64,000 bases of DNA, from positions 1,945,001 through 2,009,000 of the forward strand of contig NZ_JQLN01000005.1 of NCBI RefSeq assembly GCF_000744225.1, read 5' to 3'. The translations under genes and the position numbers were made by a program. This document shows positions 28,705 through 38,511 of this stretch, one piece after another. Within the stretch, counting starts at the first letter, position 1, and the number at the start of each line of letters is the position of its first letter. Source of the stretch: Kitasatospora mediocidica KCTC 9733. Lineage in GTDB: Bacteria > Actinomycetota > Actinomycetes > Streptomycetales > Streptomycetaceae. The notes below the pieces were generated by a model that saw nothing but the letters and a program-made list of their open reading frames with translations, made no database searches and had not been told where the DNA came from.

Positions 28705-30240
28705 GTGACCAAGCTCCCCGTTCCCGACCCCGCCCGCCTCGCCCGCCTGCGTGAGGCGCTCCTCGCCGCCTCCTACACCGCCGACGGCTGCCTCGATCTG
28801 CTCGGCCCCACGGGCTACGCCGCCCTCGCCCGCAGCGAGGCGGTCCCCGCCCTGCGGGCGACCCGCGGCGGCACGCCGCTGGAGACGCTGGTCCGGCTCT
28901 TCCTGCTCCAGCAGCCGGTGCCCTACACCGCGGCCGCCGCCGCGCTGCCGGTCGACGAGGCGCTGGCGGACGGCTGGCTGCTGCGGGACGGCGCCGAGGT
29001 CCGGGCCACCGTCGACGTGCGCCCGTACGCCAACGAGGTCGCCGGCCTGGACAGCGCCGACGCCTGGGTGGTCTCCGACCTCGGCTGCGCCGTCGGCGGC
29101 GCGGGCGGGATCGGTGCCGGCGCGACCGGTGACGCCGGTGTGGCCCGCCGGGAGTTGGTGCTGGGCGTGGGCGGCGCGTCCACCACGCTGGCGAACCTCG
29201 CCGTACGCCGTCCGGTCCGCGCGGCGCTCGACCTGGGCACGGGCTCCGGCGTGCAGGCCCTGCACGCCGCGCGGCACGCCCAGCAGGTCACCGCGACCGA
29301 CCTCAACCCGCGCGCGCTGGCCTTCGCCCGGCTCACCCTGGCTCTCTCCGGCTTCGACAACACCGAGACCGCTGAGGGCAGCCTCTTCGAGCCGGTGGGG
29401 ACACGGAAGTTCGACCTGATCGTCTCCAACCCGCCGTTCGTGATCTCACCCGGCAGCCGGTTCGTCTACCGCGACGGCGGCATGGCGGGCGACGAGCTGT
29501 GCCGGAGCCTGGTCCGCGGCGCCGCCGAGCATCTGGAGCCCGGCGGCTACTGCCAGTTGCTCGCCAACTGGCAGCACGTCAAGGGCGAGGACTGGCACGA
29601 CCGGCTGGCCGGCTGGGTGGCGGGCACCGGCCTGGACGCCTGGGTGGTCCAGCGCGAGGTGCAGGACGTCGCCCAGTACGCGGAGCTCTGGCTGCGCGAC
29701 GGCGGTGACCACCTCACCGCCGCCGCCGACTACCAGGCCCGCTACAACGAATGGCTGGACGCCTTCGAGGCGGCGCGGGTCGAGGGCATCGGCTTCGGCT
29801 GGATCACCCTGCGCGCCGCCGGGGCGGACCGTCCGACGGTCCGGATCGAGGAGTGGCCGCACCCGATCGAGCAGCCGCTCGGCCCGCACATCGAGCAGTG
29901 GTTCGCCCGGCAGGACTTCCTGCGCACGCACGACGACGCCGCGCTGCTCGCCGCCCGCTACACGCTGGCCGACGAGGTCGTCCAGGAACAGGTCGGCGCC
30001 CCGGGCGCCGAGGACCCGGAGCACGTGGTCCTGCGGCACAACCGGGGCATGCGCCGGGCGACCAAGGTGGACACCGTGGGCGCCGGCTTCGCGGGCGTCT
30101 GCGACGGCACCCTGGCGGCCGGGGAGATCGTCGACGCGATCGCCCAGTTGCTCGGCGAGGACCGGGTGTTGCTGCGTGACCGGGTCCCGGAGTCGCTGCG
30201 GATGCTGGTCGAGCAGGGCTTCATCGAAGCTGTCGGCTGA
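28705..30240 (+). CDS. Class I SAM-dependent methyltransferase (NPPF type)
   Basis: A 511-residue protein. Start GTG 28705 is chosen because upstream sequence is low-complexity. An N-terminal ~150-residue helical domain precedes the Rossmann fold: LDLGTGSGVQALHAA (motif I), TDLNPRALAFA (motif II), and DLIVSNPPFVISPG (motif IV), the NPPF of enzymes that methylate exocyclic or amide nitrogens (HemK, RlmG, DNA-adenine types). The C-terminal ~200 residues carry no known enzyme motif. So it is probably an rRNA or protein methyltransferase; the target is unknown. Confidence 0.85.
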   Translation: MTKLPVPDPARLARLREALLAASYTADGCLDLLGPTGYAALARSEAVPALRATRGGTPLETLVRLFLLQQPVPYTAAAAALPVDEALADGWLLRDGAEVRATVDVRPYANEVAGLDSADAWVVSDLGCAVGGAGGIGAGATGDAGVARRELVLGVGGASTTLANLAVRRPVRAALDLGTGSGVQALHAARHAQQVTATDLNPRALAFARLTLALSGFDNTETAEGSLFEPVGTRKFDLIVSNPPFVISPGSRFVYRDGGMAGDELCRSLVRGAAEHLEPGGYCQLLANWQHVKGEDWHDRLAGWVAGTGLDAWVVQREVQDVAQYAELWLRDGGDHLTAAADYQARYNEWLDAFEAARVEGIGFGWITLRAAGADRPTVRIEEWPHPIEQPLGPHIEQWFARQDFLRTHDDAALLAARYTLADEVVQEQVGAPGAEDPEHVVLRHNRGMRRATKVDTVGAGFAGVCDGTLAAGEIVDAIAQLLGEDRVLLRDRVPESLRMLVEQGFIEAVG

Positions 30241-30273
30241 CGATGCGTCAGGACTACTCCTGGGTCCCCGGGT

Positions 30274-30834
30274 TCAGGGGTGGTACAGCTCGTTGATGCT
30301 GGTGATCACGTTCTTGGAGTTGACCGTGACGTCGTAGCTGTTGCCGTAGCACTGGTAGGGCTGCGGCATGCTGTTCGGGGTGGCGAGGCATTCGCCCGCG
30401 AGCTTCATGAAGGTGTTCAGCTCCAGCGATTTGGTCTTCATGTCGGCCAGCATGCCGGTCTTGACGTCGTTGCTGAAGGAGTAGAGCTGCGGGGTGCCGT
30501 AGCCCTGGAAGTAGCCGTCGTTCGGGATGTCGGGACCGCAGACGAACTTGGTGTCCAGGGCCTTCATCCAGACCGAGGTGGCATGGCCGACGGCGGTCGC
30601 CACGATGACGCGGTGGCCCGGCTCCACGGCGTTGGCGGTGCAGTCGGCCGCCGGCTTGGCGGAGGCGGTGGGAGCGGTGGCCGGAGTGCTCGGTGCGGTG
30701 CCGGGCGCGGAGGTTCTGGCGGGTGCGGTCGGAGCGGCACCCGCCGGCGTCGGGTCGTCCGGCCCGCAGGCGGTCAGCGAGAGCGCGGCGCAGGCGAGGG
30801 CGGCGGCGGTGGCGAGCAGGCGGCGGGCTGACAC
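30274..30834 (-). CDS. Putative lipoprotein
   Basis: A 186-residue secreted protein; start GTG 30834. Lipobox LSLTAC ends the 24-residue leader. A Pro/Ala/Thr linker (~30-60) is followed by a ~125-residue domain with four Cys and a Gly/Tyr-rich middle (DGYFQGYGTPQLY). It converges with the methyltransferase gene with a 33-base gap. Family not recognised. Confidence 0.7.
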   Translation of the reverse strand: MSARRLLATAAALACAALSLTACGPDDPTPAGAAPTAPARTSAPGTAPSTPATAPTASAKPAADCTANAVEPGHRVIVATAVGHATSVWMKALDTKFVCGPDIPNDGYFQGYGTPQLYSFSNDVKTGMLADMKTKSLELNTFMKLAGECLATPNSMPQPYQCYGNSYDVTVNSKNVITSINELYHP

Positions 30835-30923
30835 GGTGGGGACCCCCAAGGTCTGACGGTGCGCCGGCCTGCGGGCCGGTCGACTTGCAGACGTCGCGGG
30901 CGGATCGCCGGGTTGCCACCGTT

Positions 30924-30957
30924 GCCCGGCTGTGACGTTCGACGGCCCGGCTGTGAC
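30924..30957. promoter_or_regulatory. Direct repeat GCCCGGCTGTGAC, 21-base period
   Basis: The 13-mer occurs at 30924-30936 and 30945-30957, two helical turns apart, in the 268-base spacer between the divergent lipoprotein (30834) and membrane protein (31103) genes. This geometry fits a tandem activator or repressor site. Confidence 0.4.
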
Positions 30958-31102
30958 CTTCGGTCCGGGAGTCGGCCGGGACGCCTGGGTGTTCACCGTT
31001 CCGTGGCCGAGACTTTCCCCTCCGTATGACCAATGTCGCGTCCGGGTTGTCTGCGGGCTGCCAGGCTCCCGCCGCAGGAGATCGCCGAGGAGGGCTGGGG
31101 AC

Positions 31103-31576
31103 GTGGAGACGCCGACGGCGGTGCTGGCCGGGAGTGTGCTCGCGCTCTTCGGCAGCGCCTTGTTGTTCTGGTGCGCCGCAGAGTTGCGGCTGCGCCACCA
31201 CCTGCGGCGACACGGAATTCCGGCCACCGCGCTGGTGGTCGCCGACGAGCGGACGGCCGACGCGCTGGACCCGGCTCCGCTGCTCTCCTACGCCACGCTC
31301 CCGGCGGTCTTCCCCGCCGCGGGGGGAGCGTGCGGCGGCGTCGAATCGGTCGCGGTGCTGGCCCGTCCGCGCGGGCGCACCCCGCTGCGCCGCCCCGCCG
31401 GGTGCGCCCCGGGCAGTGTCGTCCGGGTCTCCTATGACCCCCGGCGCCCCGCCCGGGTCGTCCTCACCGGCAGCGGGACTATGGCCTCGCTGCCGCTCGA
31501 CGTGTTCTGGACGATTCTGGGCACCAGCAGTCTCGCCGCCGGTCTGAGCCTCCTCGCCTCCGTACTGACCCGCTGA
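31103..31576 (+). CDS. DUF3592-like membrane protein
   Basis: A 157-residue protein, start GTG 31103 with GAGG upstream. Two membrane helices (residues ~5-25 and ~130-155) flank an extracytosolic beta-rich domain with RHGIPATALVV and APGSVVRVSYDPRRPARVVL, the pattern of DUF3592 proteins. Function unknown. Confidence 0.65.
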   Translation: METPTAVLAGSVLALFGSALLFWCAAELRLRHHLRRHGIPATALVVADERTADALDPAPLLSYATLPAVFPAAGGACGGVESVAVLARPRGRTPLRRPAGCAPGSVVRVSYDPRRPARVVLTGSGTMASLPLDVFWTILGTSSLAAGLSLLASVLTR

Positions 31577-31964
31577 CGGAGCCCGCGTCAGGCGCGGCCC
31601 GTCCCGCCGACACCGGCCGGCGCTGCCCACTACCGCCCGCTACCGGCCGAAATGCGGCCCCGCCGAGCCCTCGCCGACACCCCGCTGGGGAGAACTGCGC
31701 GACACGAACGTCCATCATCGGGTTACCGTTCGAGTGGCGTCGGACGGGCTTGCCGGAGAAAAACCGGGATCCGTCCGTTTGACAAGGGTGGCCGGGGTAC
31801 GGTCACACTCCGCTGGTGGGGTCGTCGCGATGCGACACCGCACGACGGTGTGTGCCGGGCTGCGGAGAGCCCGGGTTGCCTGCGGTGACCGGTCCCATGG
31901 CCGGTCGGTATCCCGTGGGGCACGCCGGCCAGGACAGGTAAACGACCGGGAGAGAAGAGCGAAG
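31577..31964. other. Spacer upstream of topA
   Basis: About 388 bases. It should hold the topA promoter; TTGACA at 31779-31784 is the only promoter-like hexamer I see, but no -10 element lies at the right distance. No gene is visible. Confidence 0.4.
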
Positions 31965-34853
31965 GTGTCCCCGAGCAGCGAGACCGCGCGCAACGGCAAG
32001 CGACTCGTCATTGTCGAGTCGCCCGCCAAGGCGAAGACGATCAAGGGCTATCTCGGCCCCGGATACATCGTCGAGGCGAGCGTCGGGCACATCCGTGACC
32101 TTCCGGGGACTGCGGCCGAGGTACCGGACCAGTACACCGGTGAGGTGCGCCGCCTCGGCGTCGACGTCGACCACGACTTCGCCCCCATCTATGTGGTGAA
32201 CGCCGACAAGAAGTCGCAGGTCTCCAAGCTCAAGGCGCTGCTCAAGGAGTCCGACGAACTCTTCCTCGCCACCGATGAGGACCGCGAGGGCGAGGCCATC
32301 GCCTGGCACCTGCAGGAAGTGCTCAAGCCCAAGGTCCCGGTCAAGCGGATGGTCTTCCACGAGATCACCAAGGACGCCATTCAGGCGGCCGTGGCCAACC
32401 CGCGCGAGCTGAACCAGCGTCTGGTCGACGCCCAGGAGACCCGCCGCATCCTCGACCGCCTGTACGGCTACGAGGTCTCGCCGGTGCTCTGGAAGAAGGT
32501 CATGCCGAAGCTCTCGGCCGGCCGTGTCCAGTCGGTGGCGACCCGCCTGGTGGTCGAGCGCGAGCGCGAGCGGATCGCCTTCACCTCCGCCTCGTACTGG
32601 GACCTGACCGCCACCTTCGCGACCGGCCGCACCCCGGCCGACGCCGCGAACCCGGAGACCTTCGGCGCCCGGCTGTCCTCGGTGGACGGCAAGCGGATCG
32701 CCAGCGGCCGTGACTTCGGCCCGGACGGCCGGCTGAAGGTTTCGGAGATCAAGGGCGCCAACACCCTGCACCTCGACGAGCAGAGCGCGCGTGCGCTGGT
32801 CGCCGCCCTGGAGCAGACCGCGTTCAGCGTCCGCGGCGTCGAGTCCAAGCCGTACCGCCGCTCGCCGTACGCGCCGTTCCGCACCACCACGCTCCAGCAG
32901 GAGGCCAGCCGCAAGCTGGGCTTCGGCGCGAAGCGGACCATGCAGGTGGCCCAGAAGCTGTACGAGAACGGCTTCATCACCTATATGCGTACCGACTCCA
33001 CCACGCTCTCCGAGACCGCGATCAACGCGGCCCGGGCGCAGGTCACCCAGCTGTACGGCGCCTCCTACCTGCCGGACGCGCCGCGCACCTACGCCAGCAA
33101 GGTCAAGAACGCGCAGGAGGCGCACGAGGCGATCCGCCCCTCCGGCGACCGCTTCCGCACCCCGGCCGAGACGGCGCTCGGCGGCGACGAGTTCCGGCTC
33201 TACGAGCTGATCTGGATGCGCACGGTCGCCTCGCAGATGAAGGACGCCGTCGGCCAGTCCGTCACCGTCAAGGTCGGCGGCGTGTCGGCGGCCCGGCAGG
33301 ACGTCGAGTTCTCCGCCTCCGGCAAGATCATCACCTTCCACGGCTTCCTCAAGGCCTACGTCGAGGGCGCGGACGACCCGAACGCCGAGCTGGACGACCG
33401 CGAGCGCCGGCTGCCCCAGGTGACCGAGGGCGACCCGCTCTCCGCCGAGCAGCTGACACCCGAGGGCCACGCCACCAAGCCGCCGGCCCGGTTCACCGAG
33501 GCCTCGCTGGTCAAGGAGCTGGAAGACCGCGAGATCGGCCGGCCGTCGACCTACGCGTCGATCATCGACACCATCATCAACCGCAAGTACGTCTTCAAGA
33601 AGGGGACGGCGCTGGTGCCGTCGTTCCTCTCCTTCGCGGTCGTGAACCTGCTGGAGAAGCACTTCGGCCGACTGGTCGACTACGACTTCACCGCCCGCAT
33701 GGAGGACGACCTCGACCGGATCGCCAACGGCGAGGCGCAGTCCGTGCCGTGGCTCAAGCGCTTCTACTTCGGTGAGGGCGAGGGCCACGCGGTGGGCGGC
33801 GCCGCCGAGGCCGGCAACGGCGACGGCGACCACCTGGGCGGCCTGAAGGAGCTGGTGACCGACCTCGGCGCGATCGACGCCCGGGAGATCAGCTCGTTCC
33901 CGCTCAACAGTGAGATCACCCTGCGGGTCGGCCGCTACGGCCCGTACGTGGAGAAGGCCTCGCAGGTCGAGGGCGAGCCCGGCCAGCGCGCCGACGTCCC
34001 CGACGAGATGCCGCCGGACGAGCTGACGGTCGAGCTGGCCGAGGAGCTGCTGGCCAAGCCGAGTGGCGACTTCGAGCTGGGCACCGACCCGGTCAGCGGC
34101 AACCCGCTGGTGGCCAAGGACGGCCGCTACGGCCCGTACGTCACCGAGATCCTGCCCGAGGGCACGCCCAAGACCGGCAAGAACGCCGTCAAGCCGCGCA
34201 CCGCGTCGCTGCTGAAGACGATGTCGCTGGACACCGTCACGCTGGACGACGCGCTGCGGCTGCTCTCGCTGCCCCGGGTGGTCGGCGCCGACGCCGAGGG
34301 CGTGGAGATCACCGCGCAGAACGGCCGCTACGGCCCGTACCTCAAGCGCGGCACCGACTCGCGGTCGCTGACCGACGAGGAGCAGATGTTCACGGTCACG
34401 CTGGAGGAGGCGCTGGCCATCTACGCGCAGCCCAAGCAGCGCGGCCGGGCCGCCGCCGCGCCGCCGCTCAAGGAGCTGGGCACCGACCCGGTGAGTGAGC
34501 GCCCGGTGGTCGTCAAGGACGGCCGCTTCGGGGCGTACGTGACGGACGGCGAGACCAACGCGACGCTTCGCAAGGACGACGACGTCGAGACCATCACGCC
34601 CGAGCGCGGCTACGAGCTGCTCGCCGAGAAGCGGGCCCGCGGGCCGGTGAAGAAGGTCGCCAAGAAGGCTCCGGCCAAGAAGGCGACCGTGAAGAAGACG
34701 GCTGCCAAGACCACCGCGACCAAGGCGACCGCCTCCGCGACGGCCGCGAAGAAGACGGCTGCCAAGAAGACGGCCGCCAAGAAGGCTCCGGCCAAGAAGG
34801 CGACCGCGGCGAAGAAGACCGCGGCCACCAAGGCCGCCGCCGACCAGGGCTGA
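31965..34853 (+). CDS. topA: DNA topoisomerase I
   Basis: A 962-residue type IA topoisomerase that relaxes negative supercoils. Start GTG 31965 is chosen because the protein begins just before LVIVESPAKAKTIKGYLG (TOPRIM domain). ATDEDREGEAIAWHL holds the metal-binding acids and FITYMRTDSTT the catalytic Tyr340. Zinc fingers are absent; instead the C-terminus has repeats of topoisomerase-C-terminal modules (NGRYGPYLKRG, DGRFGAYVTDGE) and a Lys/Ala-rich tail (AKKTAAKK units). This tail is typical of streptomycete TopA and raises processivity. Confidence 0.97.
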   Translation: MSPSSETARNGKRLVIVESPAKAKTIKGYLGPGYIVEASVGHIRDLPGTAAEVPDQYTGEVRRLGVDVDHDFAPIYVVNADKKSQVSKLKALLKESDELFLATDEDREGEAIAWHLQEVLKPKVPVKRMVFHEITKDAIQAAVANPRELNQRLVDAQETRRILDRLYGYEVSPVLWKKVMPKLSAGRVQSVATRLVVERERERIAFTSASYWDLTATFATGRTPADAANPETFGARLSSVDGKRIASGRDFGPDGRLKVSEIKGANTLHLDEQSARALVAALEQTAFSVRGVESKPYRRSPYAPFRTTTLQQEASRKLGFGAKRTMQVAQKLYENGFITYMRTDSTTLSETAINAARAQVTQLYGASYLPDAPRTYASKVKNAQEAHEAIRPSGDRFRTPAETALGGDEFRLYELIWMRTVASQMKDAVGQSVTVKVGGVSAARQDVEFSASGKIITFHGFLKAYVEGADDPNAELDDRERRLPQVTEGDPLSAEQLTPEGHATKPPARFTEASLVKELEDREIGRPSTYASIIDTIINRKYVFKKGTALVPSFLSFAVVNLLEKHFGRLVDYDFTARMEDDLDRIANGEAQSVPWLKRFYFGEGEGHAVGGAAEAGNGDGDHLGGLKELVTDLGAIDAREISSFPLNSEITLRVGRYGPYVEKASQVEGEPGQRADVPDEMPPDELTVELAEELLAKPSGDFELGTDPVSGNPLVAKDGRYGPYVTEILPEGTPKTGKNAVKPRTASLLKTMSLDTVTLDDALRLLSLPRVVGADAEGVEITAQNGRYGPYLKRGTDSRSLTDEEQMFTVTLEEALAIYAQPKQRGRAAAAPPLKELGTDPVSERPVVVKDGRFGAYVTDGETNATLRKDDDVETITPERGYELLAEKRARGPVKKVAKKAPAKKATVKKTAAKTTATKATASATAAKKTAAKKTAAKKAPAKKATAAKKTAATKAAADQG

Positions 34854-34865
34854 CGCGTCCGAAGC

Positions 34866-34896
34866 CGGGCCCCGCACCTGCGTGGTGCGGGGCCCG
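34866..34896. terminator. Terminator hairpin after topA
   Basis: Perfect 13-bp stem (34866-34878 with 34884-34896) and a 5-base loop, 12 bases after the topA stop. Confidence 0.85.
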
Positions 34897-35056
34897 CGGC
34901 GTGTCCGGCGCCCGGCGTGGCGACCGGCGCTCGGCGGCGCGCCCGGGGGCCCACTGCGGGCTGCGTCACACTCCGGTCCGTCACAACCCTGCAATGGGTG
35001 GGATCCGGAAAGCCGTGAACCCATTTTGGCCAAGCGCTGCCCGCTACGCTGACGGT

Positions 35057-38000
35057 ATGACGAGCGAGGAGCAGCCCACCCCCACTGCAGCGGCCGCGGC
35101 ACCAGCCGGGGCCCCCGACCTCCCCGAGGTCGCGCCGGCCGGCACTCCCGGTGAGCGAGCGCGGGCGATGCTGCGGCTGCGCCCGTACCGCCGGTTGTGG
35201 GTCACCCAGCTGATCGGCGGGACCGCCGACCGGCTGGCCTTCCTGGTCCTGCTGCCGCTCACGGTGATCGCCGCGAACGCGGCCGGTCAGTTCGGCGGGG
35301 GGTATCGGGGGGCCGTCCTGGCGGTGGCCCTGGTCTTCGCCGTCCGGCTGGCCGCGACGCTGCTCTTCGGCGCGGCCCTGCTCGGCCCGCTGTACGCGCT
35401 GGTCAGCACCAGGCTGGACCGCCGCTGGACGCTGATCGGCGCCGACGGTCTGCGCGCCGTGCTGATCGGTGTGGCGCCGTGGTGGCTCGGCTGGCTGAGC
35501 GGTTCGGCGGCCACCTGGGCACTGCTGGCGACGGTCTTCGTCGCGGGCGCGGCCGAGCGGGTCTGGGCGGTGGCCAAGGACGCCACCACGCCGAGCCTGC
35601 TGCCGCCCTCCGACCCGTACGCGCCGCAGGCCGAACAGCGGCCCTCGGCCGCCAACCTGGACACCGTCCGCACCCTCGACCTGCGCACCGGCTGGGCCAC
35701 CGTCCCGCTCGCGGCGGTCGGGCTGGTCGCCTTCACGCTGCTCAACAACCTCTTCGCCGCGCTCGGCTCGCAGTGGTTGAGGGACCATCAGGTGACGGTC
35801 GCCGCGCTCGGCGCGGCGGGCCTGCTGATCGCCTCCGGGGTGCTCCTCTACCTGCAGGAGCTGCCGCGTGGCCGGGTGACGAGCGGTCCGCGCTCCCCGC
35901 TCCAGGGCCTGCGCGCGCCGACCGACGCCACGCCCGGCCCGGCGCTCAGCAAGGGCCGGACCGGCTCCGCCCCGTACTTCACCTTCTCGGTGGCCGCTGC
36001 CTATGCCGCGATGGCCGGCACCGCCGCGCTCGCGCTGCTGACCGCCGCCGAGCACGGCGCCGGCCCGGTCGGCTACGGCCTGCTGGTCCTCGCCGCGACC
36101 GGCGCGCCGTGGCTGGGGCTGCGGCTGACCAAGGTCACGCTGCCCGCGCTCTCCCGCCGCCGGCTGCTGGCGGTCTCGCTGCTCGTCATGGGCACCGCGC
36201 TGATCCTGGCCGGGCTGGTCTTCGACTACGTGCTGATCCTGATGCTCACCACGCTGGCCGGGGTGGCCGCGGGGATAGTGGTCGGGGTCGGCCGGGCGCT
36301 GCTGGAGCAGGAGGTCGAGGAGGCCAGGCTGGCGCGGGTCACCGACCACCTGTACGCCGTGCTGCGGGCGGTGGTGGCGGCCGCGCTGGTCGTCGTCCCG
36401 CTGATCGCCGCCGCCTACGGCGAGGTCGACTACGGCAACCGCGCCCCCGGCAGCTTCACCTTCATCCACGCGGGCGCCGCGCTGGCGATCGCCACCGCCG
36501 GGGTGCTGACCCTGGTGCTGGCCGCCGTCGTGCTGCTCAAGACGGACGACCAGCGCGGGACGGTGCCGTTCGGCCGCGAGCTGCTGGAGGCGCTCGGCGG
36601 CGGCCGCTCGGACTCGCCGCACCGGACCACCGGAAGCGGTTTCTTCATCGCCCTGGAGGGCGGCGACGGCGCCGGCAAGTCCACCCAGGCGCAGGCGCTG
36701 GCCGAGTGGATCCGCAGCAAGGGCCACGAGGTGGTGCTCACCCGCGAGCCCGGCGGCAGCCCGGTCGGGCAGCGGCTGCGCGGCCTGGTGCTGGACGTCG
36801 GCAACACCGGCCTGTCGCACCGCGCCGAGGCGCTGATCTACGCGGCCGACCGGGCCGAGCACGTCGAGAACGTGATCCGCCCGGCGCTCGCGCGCGGCGC
36901 GGTGGTGATCACCGACCGCTACATGGACTCGTCGATCGCCTACCAGGGTGCCGGCCGTGACCTGGCCGCCACTGAGGTCGCGCGGATCTCCCGCTGGGCC
37001 ACCGGCGGCCTGGTGCCGGATCTGACCGTGGTGCTGGACGTCGACCCGACGAAGGCGCGGGAGCGGTTCACCGAGGCGCTGGACCGGCTGGAGTCCGAGC
37101 CGACCGAGTTCCACGCCCGGGTCCGGGCCGGCTTCCTCGCCCTGGCGGCCGCCGATCCGGTGCGCTACCTGGTCGTCGACGGCAGCCAGCAGCCCGCCTT
37201 CGTGACCACCGCGGTCCGCCACCGGCTGGACCGCGAGCTGCCGCTCTCCGAGCAGGAGAAGACCGCGCGGATCGAGCAGGACCGGCGCGCCAAGGAGGAG
37301 GCCGAGCGGCGGGCCGCCGAGCAGGCCCGGCTCAAGGCCGAGGCCGAGGCCGCCGAGCGCAAGCGGCTCGAACTGCTGGAGGAGCTGCGCGCCGAGCAGG
37401 CGGAGAAGGACCGGCTGGCCAAGGAGGAGGCTGAGCGGGTGGCCGCGGAGGCCGCTCGCCAGGCGGCCGAGGAGGCCCGGCGGAAGGCCGAGGAGCAGGC
37501 GGAACTGCGGGCCGTCCAGGAGGCCGAGCGGCGGGCCGCCGAGCAGGTCCGGCTCAAGGCGGAGGCCGCCGAGCAGGAGCGGCGCGCGGCGGAGGCCGCG
37601 CAGCAGGCCGAGCTCCAGCGCCGGCGCGATGTGCAGCGCGAGGAGCAGCGGCGGCGCGCCGAGGAGGCCCTGCAGCGGGCGGAGGCGGCGCGCCTGGCCG
37701 AGGCTGCGGCCGTCGCGGCCGCTGCCGCCGCCACGTCGGCGGCCACCACGGCGGAGCTGCCGCAGGTGGGACCGGACGACCTGACGCAGGAGATCTCCGA
37801 GCGGGACCGGCGCGCCGCGGTGGCCGCGGCGGACGCTCTCGCGCGGTCGAAGGCGGCCCCGGCACCGGCCCCGGCCGCCGCCGACGAGACGGCGGTGCTG
37901 CCGACGGTCCCGGCGGCGGACGAGACCGCGGTGCTGCCGCGGGTCGGCTCGGCGGACAGCGCCAAGGACGGTGCCAAGGACAGCGCCAAGGACGGTGCCA

Positions 38001-38413
38001 AGGGAGCCAAGGCCGCCCCGGCGGGTTCGGGCGGTTCGGTCCTTCCGGTGCTGCCGGTCGAGGAGCGGGTGCCGCCGGGGCTCTGGCGCCCCGAGCCGGC
38101 GGCCGAGCGGCCGGTGGAGCAGACCCGGGCGTTCCCGTCGGTGTCGGAGGAGGACGCGCCGCCGCTGCGTCCGGCCCGTCCCTCCTGGGCCGCGCCCGCC
38201 GGGGCCGTCGGGGCCGCGCCGGAGGCCGAGGAGGAGCCGGAGCGTCCGGTCCGTCCGGCCTGGGCCGAGGAGACGCCGATGGACGACCTGCCCAGCCTGA
38301 CCGACACGCTGCTCGGCTCGCGCGAGGACTGGGCCCGCTGGCAGCAGGCCGAGCCGGAGGGCGAGCAGTCCGAGGGCGGGACGGACGACAAGGGGCGCAA
38401 GCGCCGCAAGTGA
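35057..38413 (+). CDS. tmk: MFS-like membrane domain fused to thymidylate kinase with a coiled-coil tail
   Basis: A 1118-residue three-part protein, start ATG 35057. Residues ~45-510 are 10-12 membrane helices of MFS type. Residues ~530-735 are a complete thymidylate kinase: GGDGAGKST (K541), EPGGSPVGQRLR, DRYMDSSIAYQGAGR and TVVLDVDP; this makes dTDP from dTMP. Residues ~740-900 are charged EAERRAAE-type repeats forming a long coiled coil, followed by a disordered Pro/Ala tail. No separate tmk is in the window, so this is probably the cell's essential kinase, tethered to the membrane. Similar fusions exist in streptomycetes. Confidence 0.93.
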   Translation: MTSEEQPTPTAAAAAPAGAPDLPEVAPAGTPGERARAMLRLRPYRRLWVTQLIGGTADRLAFLVLLPLTVIAANAAGQFGGGYRGAVLAVALVFAVRLAATLLFGAALLGPLYALVSTRLDRRWTLIGADGLRAVLIGVAPWWLGWLSGSAATWALLATVFVAGAAERVWAVAKDATTPSLLPPSDPYAPQAEQRPSAANLDTVRTLDLRTGWATVPLAAVGLVAFTLLNNLFAALGSQWLRDHQVTVAALGAAGLLIASGVLLYLQELPRGRVTSGPRSPLQGLRAPTDATPGPALSKGRTGSAPYFTFSVAAAYAAMAGTAALALLTAAEHGAGPVGYGLLVLAATGAPWLGLRLTKVTLPALSRRRLLAVSLLVMGTALILAGLVFDYVLILMLTTLAGVAAGIVVGVGRALLEQEVEEARLARVTDHLYAVLRAVVAAALVVVPLIAAAYGEVDYGNRAPGSFTFIHAGAALAIATAGVLTLVLAAVVLLKTDDQRGTVPFGRELLEALGGGRSDSPHRTTGSGFFIALEGGDGAGKSTQAQALAEWIRSKGHEVVLTREPGGSPVGQRLRGLVLDVGNTGLSHRAEALIYAADRAEHVENVIRPALARGAVVITDRYMDSSIAYQGAGRDLAATEVARISRWATGGLVPDLTVVLDVDPTKARERFTEALDRLESEPTEFHARVRAGFLALAAADPVRYLVVDGSQQPAFVTTAVRHRLDRELPLSEQEKTARIEQDRRAKEEAERRAAEQARLKAEAEAAERKRLELLEELRAEQAEKDRLAKEEAERVAAEAARQAAEEARRKAEEQAELRAVQEAERRAAEQVRLKAEAAEQERRAAEAAQQAELQRRRDVQREEQRRRAEEALQRAEAARLAEAAAVAAAAAATSAATTAELPQVGPDDLTQEISERDRRAAVAAADALARSKAAPAPAPAAADETAVLPTVPAADETAVLPRVGSADSAKDGAKDSAKDGAKGAKAAPAGSGGSVLPVLPVEERVPPGLWRPEPAAERPVEQTRAFPSVSEEDAPPLRPARPSWAAPAGAVGAAPEAEEEPERPVRPAWAEETPMDDLPSLTDTLLGSREDWARWQQAEPEGEQSEGGTDDKGRKRRK

Positions 38414-38511
38414 GCGGCGGTCGGGCGCCGGTCCGATCCTGTCGGACCGGCCCCGTATGCTCGGGGTTTGAGCAGTGGGCTTGAGCAGCGGGCGACACGG
38501 TGGGAGCAGCA

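Noticed and set aside
34640-34850. Repeated AAGAAGAC-type units at the end of topA as a CRISPR-like or satellite array
   Set aside because: They encode the Lys/Ala tail typical of streptomycete topoisomerase I.
31803-35102. An 1099-codon open frame on the minus strand opposite topA
   Set aside because: Compositionally biased shadow of topA; the plus-strand frame has clear topoisomerase motifs.
37250-37720. Repeats in the tmk fusion as a DNA repeat array
   Set aside because: They are codon-level repeats of a coiled-coil protein with variable sequence.
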